DNA of 64,000 bases. Source: Camarhynchus parvulus. Lineage: Eukaryota; Chordata; Aves; Passeriformes; Thraupidae. Position 1 is the stretch's first letter; each line of letters starts with the position of its first letter. A program made the translations under genes and the position numbers. The stretch spans positions 93,338,965 through 93,402,964 of the forward strand of contig NC_044572.1 in the NCBI RefSeq assembly GCF_901933205.1, written 5' to 3'. Of this stretch, positions 49,658-61,345 are shown piece after piece. Below the pieces are notes generated by a model. The model did no database searches. It saw only the letters and a program-made list of their open reading frames with translations, and had not been told where the DNA came from.

Positions 49658-51666
49658 GTAAATCCAATCCCTTCCAAATTCTGGCTGTTTGGTTTAACAC
49701 CCTAGTTTGGATCTAAATCTATACTGAGTCTTTACTTCTGTCACTTCCTATCATGTCACAAAGGAAGAGCATACATCTGGATGCAATGTAATAATGAGAC
49801 AAAACATAAGAACCCTGCAATGGCCACCTTTACAACTTAAATGTTCTGGGTTTTTTTCATATGATAAACTGTGCACTGGGGATTTTTGGAAATTCAAGGC
49901 ATAAAATGCAGGAATGCCCAGTGAGCCCAATTCAGTTCTGTGGCAGCATTTGTCTCTTAGTTACAGCAAGGGTAATGCTATCAGCACCAAGCAACCCAGA
50001 AGAAAATTATCAATTGGTTACCAAGAAACCTAATGATTTCATCAATATTATTTTACCAGTTACAAAGGTCATTTGGAGAAGTAATGCCACACAAAATGTG
50101 CTTGTGAAGTGGGTGATGTGTGGGTGGCTGTTAAGGGTCAACACTTCATTTCTCATTTCTTTAATTGATACTTCTGAATGAGTATTAATTGAGCTGCAAT
50201 GAGAAGAGTGTGCAGTTTGACAATGCAAGTGACAGGATGGAAGTGCCATTTTCAGAGTGTATATAACCACAGCTAACACCCTCAAAGCGTTAATTCCATT
50301 TTATGTCTTTCACATTTAATAGCAAATTTGCCATTTAATCTTTAAGACAGAAGTTACTTATTCTCAATCTACCTCTCACTTGCACTGATATAATCTCATG
50401 CCACTCAGACTGGCCTGTGGCATGAAGCACATCACACTTTCAAATCAGGTCCATTTTTTCATTAGCTCATATCCTTCCTGAGATGCCCTCCTTTACAGAT
50501 GGCTGATCAGCAATCAACACTAGTTTGTTTCAATCAGAAAAGCAGCCGTAACTTCTCATTTAAAGACTGTTCCTGGAGAAGCGCATTAGTCGAAGGCATA
50601 AAGCTGGCACTGGGGCAACAGTGACTCTCACAACTGATTTCTTTTGGGATTTTTTTTAAAGGGATAGACCTCTTTTTATGTGGAGACCTGTTTTCTCTTT
50701 TTTTTTTTTAATTTTAAAAGGAAGGATAATGAAATCCATGCCTTTGCATGGGAGCTCTTCCTGTAGCAAGGCCAGGTGCCAATAGACTGTAAATCTGAAG
50801 AGTGAATACAAAAGGTAGCAAAAGCCCAGGAGGAAGCCAGGGAATAGTTCCCATATGTACATGCTGACACTTTCTCCCTCTCTGTTCCTCCTCCAGCAAT
50901 GCAGTGTGTTGCCCTTTGAGCCTACTTGACTGAGGTTAAGCATTTACACTTTTTCAGAGGACAGTCAGTCCACTCAGGGAGATACTGGCTTTCATAGCAG
51001 GAGACTTCAAAATGATTTCCTCTCTGCTTGGGCAGCTCAAAAACACACGTGCACAGAAGCAAAGGTCAGATGTCATCCAAGTGGTGTGAGAGTGCCAGCT
51101 AAATGCTTGGGATATATTTTTTATATCAGCCTCAGCTCAGCCTCCAATTCTACGTGAATCTACTTGGCACCCACAATTCTCTCCAGTGCATTAACCCTGG
51201 GTGCAAGTGATAGGATTTAGCCTTCCAGCACTGACTAGTGGGAGCAGTCAGATAGCTAGATAACTTAATGATATCATTTGCACTCACAGTTAACTACAGG
51301 TAGAAAAGGAAGATGGAGTTGCTGGAAAAAGACAGAAAAAGAGACAGAGGTCTTTTTAACTCTCTCCCCATCCCCCCTAACCAGATTTCTTGTATTCAGT
51401 GAGGATTTGCTTTTAAGTTTGCAGTCTTCATTGCTTCTTTCTCTGTGGTGGCCATTTGCAATAGAGTGCATCAGTCTCCTGATCAGTCTTTTTCCTTCTG
51501 TTTGCACAAGCTGGCAATCCACAGGCTATCCACCTTTCTTTCCTTACTCCTCTTTCATGTCGCACACATACCTGCATTTATATTTGAGCTCATCCCGGTG
51601 TTAATTTTGCCTGTTCCTATCTGCCCCTACCTTCTGATTTTTAATTGCTTGTTAATTCTGTATGGC

Positions 51667-51685
51667 TTTTTTTTTTTTTTTTTTT
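51667..51685. repeat. Poly(T) run, 19 bases
   Basis: This is an uninterrupted T homopolymer. No element body is recognised on the minus strand beyond it (that is, to its right). It is treated as a simple repeat. Confidence 0.85.
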
Positions 51686-52053
51686 CAAATGCAGATAATT
51701 TTCAGATTCTCAGTTACTCAGCCAGATCATCTTTTACCTACTAATTGCCATATTCCCCAGGCTTTTACCCACATCCCTTACTTTATTTTCCTTTGCCATC
51801 TCCCAGTTTCTTATATGCAACCAACCCTGCCTTCAAAGAAATTGAGGAGAAATCTGTCTCCCTGTGCGCTTGCCCCTGTTGAATTTTTATACAAGTATGT
51901 GTGATGTCATCCACATGTCATCCATGACTGCAGAGGGATGGCATTGGATGATTGCTTCACAGGCTCCTGGAAGCAGGGCCTAAAAAATTCCCTTCAGTAA
52001 CTGAGGTCTGTGGATTCCAGGAATAAACATAAAGAAAATAAATTAATAAAATG

Positions 52054-52072
52054 ATGCTGGTCAAACCAGCAT
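52054..52072. other. Short perfect hairpin
   Basis: ATGCTGGT and ACCAGCAT form an eight-base perfect stem around a three-base CAA loop. It is too short for a miRNA precursor and is not followed by a T run. It lies some 230 bp left of the minisatellite and may be incidental. Confidence 0.4.
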
Positions 52073-52299
52073 TGGCAAAAGGCACCCCAGAGAGGCCGAG
52101 CTTCTCTAACCAGAGGGTGTGGACCTACCTTGCATGCCTTCTTCAGTTTCTATGAACTCTTGCTACTTTATACCTAAACCAAATGTGAGCTGAGTCCAAA
52201 GACTCTGAAACTTAATTACTACTCCAGTTTAGTATGAAGCCAGTGCTCAAATGGCTGAATTATACCATTTGGAAAGGACAATTGGTTATTACACTTATC

Positions 52300-52660
52300 A
52301 GATTGTTTGTGACAGGAATGGGTTAATTTTCCTAACCTTTTCTGTTCTTGTTCCACTCACGGGGTTGTCAAAAGGATGGATAAACGTGTTGCTATTTTCT
52401 GGTTTTGTTTCAGTGTCTATCATGAGAGTGGACCAATTTCATACCATTTGCTGCTTTCATTACTGTCTCAGGGTTGTCACAAGAATTGATAAATTTCAGA
52501 CTGTTTTTCTTGTCCTCATTACAATCTTAAGGTTGTCATGAGAATGAATTGATTTTGTGCCATTTTCTGTTCTCATTACAGTCTTTGTCATGAGAATGGC
52601 TTCATTTGGGGCCATTTTTGTTCCTGTTACTTACAATCTTTTGTCACAAGAACAGGGATT
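52300..52660. repeat. Irregular minisatellite, unit about 51-59 bp, about 6-7 copies
   Basis: A diverged unit recurs in direct orientation. Each copy is anchored by (G/T)TTGTCA(C/T)(A/G)AGAAT-like sequence, followed by an ATTTNNNNNCCATTT-like middle and a (T/C)CATTAC(A/T)(A/G)TCT end. Anchor starts are near 52305, 52364, 52417, 52473, 52532, 52583 and 52640, giving spacings of 59, 53, 56, 59, 51 and 57 bp. The copies from 52417 to 52640 are the best preserved. The 96-codon plus-strand frame at 52251-52541 runs across the repeat and is not evidence of a gene. Confidence 0.75.
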
Positions 52661-52689
52661 ATTTGATGAAAATGAGAAGACAGCATCTC

Positions 52690-52773
52690 AGACACTGAAA
52701 TTCAGGGATAACTTGTTCTTGTGACAGAGATCATAACGAGGACAGAAAGCAGTACAGAATGTATCCATTCTAA
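52690..52773. repeat. Inverted copy of the minisatellite unit
   Basis: This segment aligns to the reverse complement of the preceding array. CTGAAATT...TTCTTGTGACA (about 52695-52725) pairs with TGTCACAAGAATTGATAAATTTCAG at 52476-52500. The continuation ATAACGAGGACAGAAAGCAG...ATCCATTCT resembles the inverse of the AATTTC...CTGCTTTCATTACTGT stretch. Array and inverted copy could therefore fold into an imperfect hairpin across a short spacer of about 30 bp. Confidence 0.6.
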
Positions 52774-55700
52774 GGATGATTTTAAAGGTTGTGATTTTAT
52801 GACCCTGATTGTGCCAGCTGGAGATTTTACCACTTTCATTGTAGTAACCACTACTTCATTCAGCCTGCCAGTAGATTTCTCCCTGCTCAGCATGGGAAGA
52901 TAAATTTATACAGGGGCTATGAGCAGTATTGCAGATGAACAATTGGTTCATCTGGGTAGGCTTTGGTATCCACAGGAACACTAATTTCAGACTCCAGCTG
53001 GGACTTCAGGAACTTTTCATGGGATTCAGGTAGGAATCACCACTAGGAAGGCAGTCATTGAGTACACTGTTGCATTTTGGAGGGTTAAACACACAGAAGA
53101 GATGTGTGTTTGAGTGCCTGGATGATTTTGGGTTTGCCTATGTTGCCTGCACAGCCAGCTTGATCTGAGAGTTCTGGGACTCTGAGTTCAAATGAAGGTA
53201 AACGAGTGACTGCAAAGGAGCGCCTCCAACTCAGCTAAGAATGAGTTACTGCAAATGAAAGGGCAGAAGTGAGAGATCAAGGCATGTACGACATCCAGGG
53301 CCCAGAAAGCCTAGAAGTAATTATTGCGTTCTCAAAGGTGATCAAAGAGAAGCAGCAGGAAATGTTAAATAAAGCAGGAACTCATACAGCACGTGAGAAG
53401 GGAGTGGGAATGAGAAAGGCATCACAGTAAGACAGAAGCTATGGACAGGGAAAATGAGAAAGTAGCTGCAGAGGAGGGGACAAGAAGCTCCAGCAGAAGA
53501 AAGAATGCTGAGGCATAGCTAAATACTCAAATGCTCGAATTTGCTTGGTGCCAGGCAGAGAACTAAAAGGAAGGACAAGAGAAGGAGAAAACTGAAGAAG
53601 AAAAACACTTCCCTCCATGACAGGACGGACAAGGGAGCTCTAAAGAAGGCCTCCGTGTTTACCAGCCACGTTTTTGGTAATGTTAAGCAAGTGGCAACCT
53701 ACTACTTTGAAAAATCTTACATTAACTGCTTTTGAGCTTGCCAGCTTTTATTTTGCAGACTGTGGAACTTTCTAGCTTTCCATATCCCACATTTCCCCCC
53801 AAAGCCAGGGCTCTGCAGTGCAACAGCAGACACTACAACTTTATTCCTGGTTTTAGACTCCTGGTTCCATCAGAAATTGAACTGAGGATATGTGTATGGT
53901 GTTCCCTTTGGCACATCTCACAAGATAGATCCAAAGAAAAAGAAAGATGACTTGGGAGCCATTGCCATAAGGGAGATTCAAGCTGTGAACCAACACAAAA
54001 GGAGATCATGCTACCTGGACTACACCACTGGAACTGCTTGGATAATCATTCTGCAATGCTGTTTGAAAAATAATCAGAAAACCTATCTGAAAATAAGTGC
54101 ACCTGAGCAGTGAAAGACATCATCAGTAAAAGGTGAGTGAGGGGGATGGACATTTCCCACAGTCTAAGTAAAATAAGGCAGGAATACTGCAATAAATAGA
54201 CCTGACAGATGACACCTGGTATTTCCTGGGCCAATTTCTATGAATGTTTTTTTGATCTTTTGCATTCTGATTTGTCCATCAGAGCCTGTGATCCTTCGCT
54301 TCATCTGTCCCATACCTCCCCCCCTGCCCCCGCTTTTACCATATGTACCTAATCTCACTGCTCTGTCTACCATCTGCCATTGTTTGAAGTATATGGGAAT
54401 ATAAGTTTAATCATAAAAATGGTGGCCCTGGCTGCGTGTACTACACGAATGTTCAACTTTCAGAAGATGAAGTGACCTCCAAATGGCTTACTGCTTTTCA
54501 TTAATTTCTCTGTATAATTGAACATTTTTCGGCATCTCATTTAACAAACTGTTAAGCTCCTTATTGCACAGAAGGGCCGTGTGATGCGCAGGGATTCTGA
54601 AATGCTTCCCCTCATTCACAGTTCTCCTACTAATATCCTGGGCATTATTAGTAGTTCACAAAGCCAGCACATTTTCTTTTTGATAAGTGTCCCTGTTCTG
54701 CCCTCCTTTGTCCACCTCCAAATGCCTCCTGGTACTTACAAAGAATAAAGCCATGCTGCCTAACTAGCCTGGTGCATTGGATTGCTACCCCTACTCACTC
54801 GGTTGCCTGTAAAGGGATGTACTTATATCATGAAAGATAAATCCCAGCTAGAAATACAGGTCCCTGACAACCTAATCACTGAAACCCTGTCAAGTAACCC
54901 CTAATTTTAAAGCAAGTGGTTAATTCCCAGCAAATTGATTTATGCACTGTTTGAGGTTTGGTGAGTTGTGTTGTTCATCTGTTATTACCACGAACTCAGC
55001 TCAGCCTATTCATTTAGACCACTGACACAACACAGTGCATCTCCCAAGAAAATTTCCTTTGTCAGCACATCTAGAATTTGCTAATTAAATCAACGATGGC
55101 ATTATTCACTTTCTGAAAAAAGCAACTTCTCTCTCCTGCCCGCCTTAATAAACATGTGTGTGCATAAACATGCACACACACAAGCATGGCTTTTGTAATG
55201 TGCTCAGTTCAAAACTTTGAATTATCTTCATTAACTGTTTTAGTCAGCTTTAAAACAGTCTTAGTCAGACCAGATAATATGGTCACCTCAGTAGATATGA
55301 ACAGTCTATATGCATGTGAATGGGGCAACAGTGGGAACCATGTGATGCTCATAGGTAATCACAAGTCTCATTTTTTCAGAGAACACCCCAAAGTGTGAAT
55401 TTCGATAAAATGGTAGAAAGTTCTTTTCTCATCTGTGTTATCGCAACTGCAGTGAATTCAAAACACCAGGAAAGATAGGTCATCCCCCAAGCCCTGTAAT
55501 TGTGGGTCCATAATATCACTGCAACTCTTTGTACTATTTAGGGTGCAAACAATAGAAGAACATAGAAATTAACCTTTTTTGAGCACCCAGTAAATTTTGT
55601 CAAAGACTTCTTATCTTGAGAGGTTAAAAACTCTGATTAAGTGACCAAAACAAAACTATCTATGCTCAGACTCCTGCTTCCCTCAGTGTTAGGTGCCATG

Positions 55701-58700
55701 GAAGGAAGCATTTATCTGCACATAGACATGTCCTGGCGAAGGCCCTTGGTTGTTCTTGGGATACTGTTTGCCTTGCAGAACCACCTGAATATGGTAGTAT
55801 GGGGGCATGGTATGGCTTCTACCCCCATGATGTATCCCATGTTTCCTCAGCTGCTCTACAGACCACTTATTACAGCCAGGCTTATTACAGCCAGGATGTT
55901 TGCAATGCAGCTGAGGAGAGAGGTATTTGTGACACTCTATCTCCGGCTCAGAAAGGTGTTCTTGACTCTTGTCACTTCCCCTCTGTGGTAGGTGCCTTAT
56001 CCCCAATTGCCAAACCAGGACATGTCTGCTATTACAAGGACATAAACAAGAAGATGACAAGGAAATGGGAAGCTATTTAAAAACCAAATGGCTCTATCAC
56101 TCTGGTCTGTACATGAACCAGAGTGTGGCAACTCACCAACATTACCCTCAGCCTCTAATTGCAGGATAGCAGCTGTCTTTTTATCCTTCTGAAGACTGCA
56201 TTAAAACCAAATTTCACTTTTCAGGATAAGCTGACCCCTCAGCAGGCTCAGAAAAATAAAACCAAAAACACTACACACCATAACCTTCCTTTGCAAAGAC
56301 AGGGGGTATGCAGGGGTGTGCTCTACATAGAGTTTTTCTGTATACCTACTGTCTTATGGCTGGCAAAGACTTTCTAATATCACTATTTATGACTGACCCA
56401 TTTGTGTTACTACTGAGACATAAGTGGCACATGGCACCACCCCTTCCAAGCAGGTCTTGAGGTAACACCTCCTTAATCAAACCCAAAGTATCCTCAGTTT
56501 TTTTCATTCCATTTAATTCTGTTTATTGAAGCCATTTAATACCCTTGTTTAGTCAAATACAGTCTTGATGTATGCTCTTGGCCTGCTGTGGAAAGGTTAC
56601 AGCATTTCATGCTTTCATTCTTCATATCTGAAGCAGCCGTACAGTTTTTCCACCAACTCATTGCTTGCTAATGAACTTTTTTTTTTAAGCAGCCTGTCAT
56701 TTTGTTTAATGTTGCAAAATAAGGCAGTCTTTAAGTGGGATCTGATTTTGCTAAGAGATGTCTAAACTTAAGTGAGATAATGGATGTAACAAAATACCAC
56801 CAAATATGACAGCTTTGTTCTGCCAATGTAATTTGCTGATTCTGGAAACCAAATGCAGAACAGTCTGTGCCAGTCTTAGAAAAGAGGCTTGTTTGACAGA
56901 TATAAACCTGCTTAAATATCAGCATACACTACATTAAATAGCAGACTTCTGCATTCATTTGTGGGTTTTAGTCACTTGTCATAACACAGGGTTTTTATTT
57001 TATTTTAAATGTCTCATTGCTCCTATCACTCTGGTGCCCAAACGCAGTTGGCTGCTTCCCCCTGCCCCCCACGCTTAAAGATGGAAGGGGATGGTTCTTA
57101 ACAGAGACACTAAACTCCCCTAAGTATAATAAGGTTAAAAATCGTACTTACCTCTTCATTCATTTCAGGGAAAAAAAAGGTTTCTGTCTGCTGTGTTGTG
57201 GAGAAACTTTAGGTTGGACTTCGTCATGTTCTTTCTGCAGATAAAGAAAAATATATATGTTCAGAAGGGAAGTCTAGGAACACAAACTGTTCAGAACCTG
57301 CTGTTTTTCCTGGTTGACTATGTGCCATTTAGAGATGCTCCTAGAACCATGAAACAGAGCCATCAGTATTTCCTGGTAGTCAGACTCTCAGAGGTCTGTA
57401 GCAGTATCTGCGTGTAGTTCAGATTCAGAGTTGTAAAGTATGTGACCAAAAGTTATTGGATTTACCAAGCTTCTGCATTCACTTGGATCTTTTTAAAATC
57501 CTCCAACACATACACATATATAGACATACCAGGCTATCCTCTGTTTACTTGCTATTGACGCTTCCACATTTATCAGGCTTATTTCACCTTACCTTAGCCC
57601 TGTCCACAGACTGCTTCCACAGCCTCTTCCTCCTCTCTGCAGTTCTCCCATATTGCTTTTTTACGCTCTCCATTTTTCATATTTAAAGTTTTAAGATGTT
57701 TGGACCTTGGTTTTCAACAGCAGTGTATTTCTTCACTTAAACATTGGTAAGGTCCTTGTGACTTTCCAGGTGCTGATTCTGACAGTCTCAAGTAAAATTA
57801 ACTGTAATTGTCATATATTACATGTTGCCAGTATTTCCACAGTATATTCTGCTCAGGAATGTAATGTTGGCAACCCTTTCTCCTGCAAAGGTGGTGTTTT
57901 CAAAACTATCACCCATGTTTTAACTCTCCAGCACTCAGACCTGCCTTATGCTAGTTTGCTTTCAGACACTTTGGATCTTAACATTAAATGATGATTTTTT
58001 AGAGCAACAAAAATTAATAGTGCTATGACATTTCATCTCACTGGAGGATATGCATCAAAATATGCTGTCCTGACCCCACTGAAAAGGATTTTTCCTAAAT
58101 ATCGGAATTTCACTTTAATTCTGTTCTTACTTACATGGATTAAGCTTAGGGGAATCATACGTTTGTAATTTATTTGAATCAACCAACTTACAAGCCTCTT
58201 CTTTTGATAGCAAATTAATAGCTATTTTTAGGCTAAATGAGTGATTTGTGGAAGGAAACTATACAATAATTAATAGGAAAGACAAAAGTCAATCTACCCC
58301 ACAATTTATAGTTACATCCCTCAATCCAGAAAATATCTTTCATATTCTGGTATACAGCAGATATTTCTGGTTGTGTTACCAGTCTTATTTTATAAGTATT
58401 TGGTATTTTAAATTTAAATGAATAAAGCAATTAAGACAAGACCACTTCAGAGAACCAAGTCAGTACCAGTCTTCTCTTTCCCTACCCCACTAAGACTCAT
58501 GAAGCGTAGAGATAGCGGCTTATTCAGGCCTACCTTTCAGTCACATAGCAGAAGGAATCATGAGACCCTGCCTTAGCTGCTGAGGCCGTGTAATTGTCCT
58601 TTGTCTCATTATGGAACTGAAAAGTCCCAAAAGGCTGAATACAGCACCATTATTCTGGCCATGGTGTAATCTCTGGAGACTCTGTTATTCTCTCCAAATG

Positions 58701-61023
58701 GATAAGACATGTGAGGTTTACTAATTTTCTTCACAAACCTGACAATGTCAAACAGCCTGCAACCAGCAGAGCTCTCTCTGCCTGTGGAAAAGCGCTGGGG
58801 GCACGGCGCAGTTTGGACAGGTGCAGCACAGAGGAATGAGACCCTGGAGTAACTCACCTTGCTCTCCCAGGGAGGCACTGCTGAAACACAGTGAAGGTCC
58901 TCCACCCTAGCCTATGAGCACGCGTTAGGCAGGATAGAGGGTGCTGGGTGGAGACAGAGGGCTGGCCTTTAAAGAGTGTATCTTAAAATCTGTGAGGTTT
59001 TCACACCACAAGAACTAAACTGCAGGAGCAAATGGGACCAGAAAACAAAGTGCTTTAAGCACTGCATCCTCTAACAAGAGCAGCTATTCAGATTAGATAT
59101 TGATAACATGCCTATATTTATAGCCACTGGTCAATGACCCAAGATGGATCATTTTCTTTGATAAAGACAAACCTTGTCATTTTACACATTTTAGCAAAAT
59201 TGCAAATTGCTGATAATCTAGCAATGAGATTCCTTACTTAATTTTAAAGCAGTAAACCTCTCTCTCATTCTACTTATAGATTTCCTGTGCCTCAAAGACT
59301 TAGGGTAGAGCATCTTTATTACTATTTAAGTCAGAAGCATGAGCAAAGAATATTTTTGTGAAATCTCAGCTCCTTCTGAAAAGACTTCCTGGAAGTTTTG
59401 ACACACATCATTTTAGGAGTGGCCAAGAAGTGGGGAAGAAAATTCTGACTTGGCACTGCAAAGAACATGACTAAAGGTCAATTTATTTTTGTCCTGGTAG
59501 GAGCCTGTAGAAACCATGCAAATTTAGTGGTGCTGGCATATTTTCCTCAAGATGGATGGACTGACAAATCCTGGAAAGTTTAGGTTCATATTTAATTTGA
59601 GCAGTGATAATGAAAGACAAGATTTTTTGTTTAACCCTTCATGCCTTCAGCACCCACAAACCATATGCTTGTAAAAAAATAAAGTTGACTCTACCTGTAG
59701 ATAGTTCCCACTGAGGTAGATGAATCTGGCAGAAGGAGAGATGGGAGGAAGTTCCACATTATTTTTCCACTGGACACTACCTTTAACTATTAAAACAGCA
59801 AACTCTGAGCATTAGGTAACTTCTGCTGATTAGTGACTCAAAAACAAGTTCCACAGACAGATAAAAAGGTGATTAGTGAGATCTTTGTCTTTATTTTCCA
59901 AAGGGTCCCAGAAGCCTAGCAACATTGCTGGTCTCTGACACACATGGAAATTTGCTACTCAGAATCCTATGGGAAAGAAAATACACTTTATTACTAAAAC
60001 TATTCAGAATAATCCATCTTTTTTGAAGGCCAAAACTGAGAGAAGCTATTTAAAGTGAATTTAATGTGACTTCCACTGCAGAGGATGGGAAGCCAAAAGG
60101 AGAAGTTTAAAAAAAAAAATCAATGCATGCCAAGAGTCAGAGAACCACCCACTCATCCAAGCAAGCCAGAGAAGAGTGCAGGAGACACAGCTGCCAGATA
60201 AAATACATTACAAACCAAATGAGATCCAAAATATTGATGATCCCAACCATCAGCAGAAAACAGGAGAACCAAGAGAATTTAACTACATCTGCAGAGTCTA
60301 AACTTGAATTAAAAATGAGGGCTGACTGCTCAGGTCAAACAAGCCTCATCACCTGGAATCCTAGCAAAATAGAGGCTTTATTCCTGTATCTTTATTCATG
60401 CCAAATTGTTCATACTATACAAATTACCCCATTGAATTCAGCAAGGCTACATGAGTCAGTGTCCTATTCAAAATTATTTAAGGCACTAGATTTGAGTTAT
60501 AAGTGTGCTAGTTTCCTTTCAGTCTCTTACAACACAGAGCTGGAAAGAAGCTGGATAACACAGACAAGGCCATATAATGGGTAAAGGTAGATAACAAGCG
60601 GAGAGCTCACAACCAGCCCAAAACCACAGTCCTCCGCACACATTCCTGGGGGCAGGAATATCCCCCGTATACCCTCTCACCTGTAGAAGAGTTTCAGATG
60701 TGCCACTGCACTCACTCTAGGCAGAATGCCTCACTTACCACCTGCAAAAGCAGGGATTTCTGCTGACATGACACTCCTGGTGATCTAGCAGAGCTCTGTT
60801 GCTGCCATATAAAGAGGAAAGCCCAGACCTGAAATGGCTTCTTCTAGCTCTTGGCTGACCAACAGCCTTGGAAGGGGACTTTGATCCAGAACAGATGCAA
60901 AAAATTATAGTAGCTGCAGATCCGCCAGACAGAGGGTTTACCAAGGACAGCCATCATCATAAAACCTGTTGGGGCTCCAGATCTCTGGGGTATCATACAG
61001 AAAACTGCCTGCTCACTGACATA
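52774..61023. other. Non-coding DNA, no recognised gene
   Basis: No gene or RNA gene is identified. A 15-bp unit, CTTATTACAGCCAGG, is perfectly duplicated in tandem at 55866-55895. The block at about 54480-55110 is unique-sequence and AT-rich, with GATA-like TGATAAG at about 54682, and reads like regulatory DNA. The plus-strand frames at about 55637-56080 and 60123-60584 are open for about 145-153 codons but show no recognised domain. Confidence 0.45.
55866..55895. repeat. Perfect 15-bp tandem duplication
   Basis: CTTATTACAGCCAGG is repeated twice head to tail without mismatch. A single tandem duplication is typical of replication slippage. The lack of mismatches suggests it is recent. Confidence 0.85.
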
Positions 61024-61262
61024 TAGAATCTCAGAATCATAAACATTGGAAGATACCTTCAAGATCATTTTGTCTAACTATCAACCCAGCACCACCATAA
61101 TCGCCCTTAAATCATATCACCATGTGCCACAGCCAGACACCTCTTAAGACTTCCAGTAATGGTGACTCCACCATGTCCCTGATCAAATCATTCCAAGGCC
61201 TGACCACTCCTTCAGTGAAAATTTTTTTTCTAATATCTAATCTGAACCTTACCTATAGAGCA
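61024..61262 (-). mobile_element. CR1 LINE, 3' end, minus orientation
   Basis: This is an antisense CR1 3' region. The element's 3' terminus is at the left (AGAATCTCAGAATCAT, inverted octamers, 61025-61040). It is followed by TTGGAAGATACCTTCAAGAT (61046-61065), TCAACCCAGCACCACCAT near 61081, CCAGTAATGGTGACTCCACC near 61153, CATTCCAAGGCCTGACCACTC near 61189, TTCAGTGAAAATTTTTTTTC near 61211, and CTAATATCTAATCTGAACC near 61230. Beyond 61262 the match decays, though CTTCCTCCAGACTGGAC near 61329-61345 may be a further piece. There is no coding capacity. It belongs to the same broad type as the plus copy at 4.1 kb and is inverted relative to it. Confidence 0.9.
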
Positions 61263-61345
61263 GATATGAAGATAAGAGAGACTGTCATAACTCTTTCCCT
61301 ATGTGCATCATCAGAATAAGCAAGGCTACTTCCTCCAGACTGGAC

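Larger units (their letters stand above)
46201..52290. other. Non-coding DNA with regulatory-looking blocks
   Basis: No gene is recognised. Unique-sequence blocks at about 46490-46800, 48060-48370 and 50020-50620 have the look of conserved non-coding sequence. The last carries two nuclear-receptor-like half sites, AAAGGTCA (50064-50071) and AAGGGTCA (50133-50140). Simple repeats are a 17-base A run at 49641-49657, an (AAAT)n at about 49106-49124 and a 19-base T run at 51667-51685. Confidence 0.45.

Noticed and set aside
52054..52072. Hairpin as a miRNA or terminator
   Set aside because: An eight-base stem is far too short for a miRNA precursor, and there is no T run or transcript context.
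52251..52541. 96-codon plus-strand frame
   Set aside because: It lies across the minisatellite, and its hydrophobic texture is a product of the repeated T-rich unit.
55637..56080. Open frame of about 147 codons containing a YYSQ repeat
   Set aside because: The repeat comes from the 15-bp tandem duplication. The frame length is about what one expects once by chance in 64 kb, and no family is recognised.
60123..60584. 153-codon plus-strand frame
   Set aside because: There is no domain, no splice context and random-looking composition. It is within chance length for the window.
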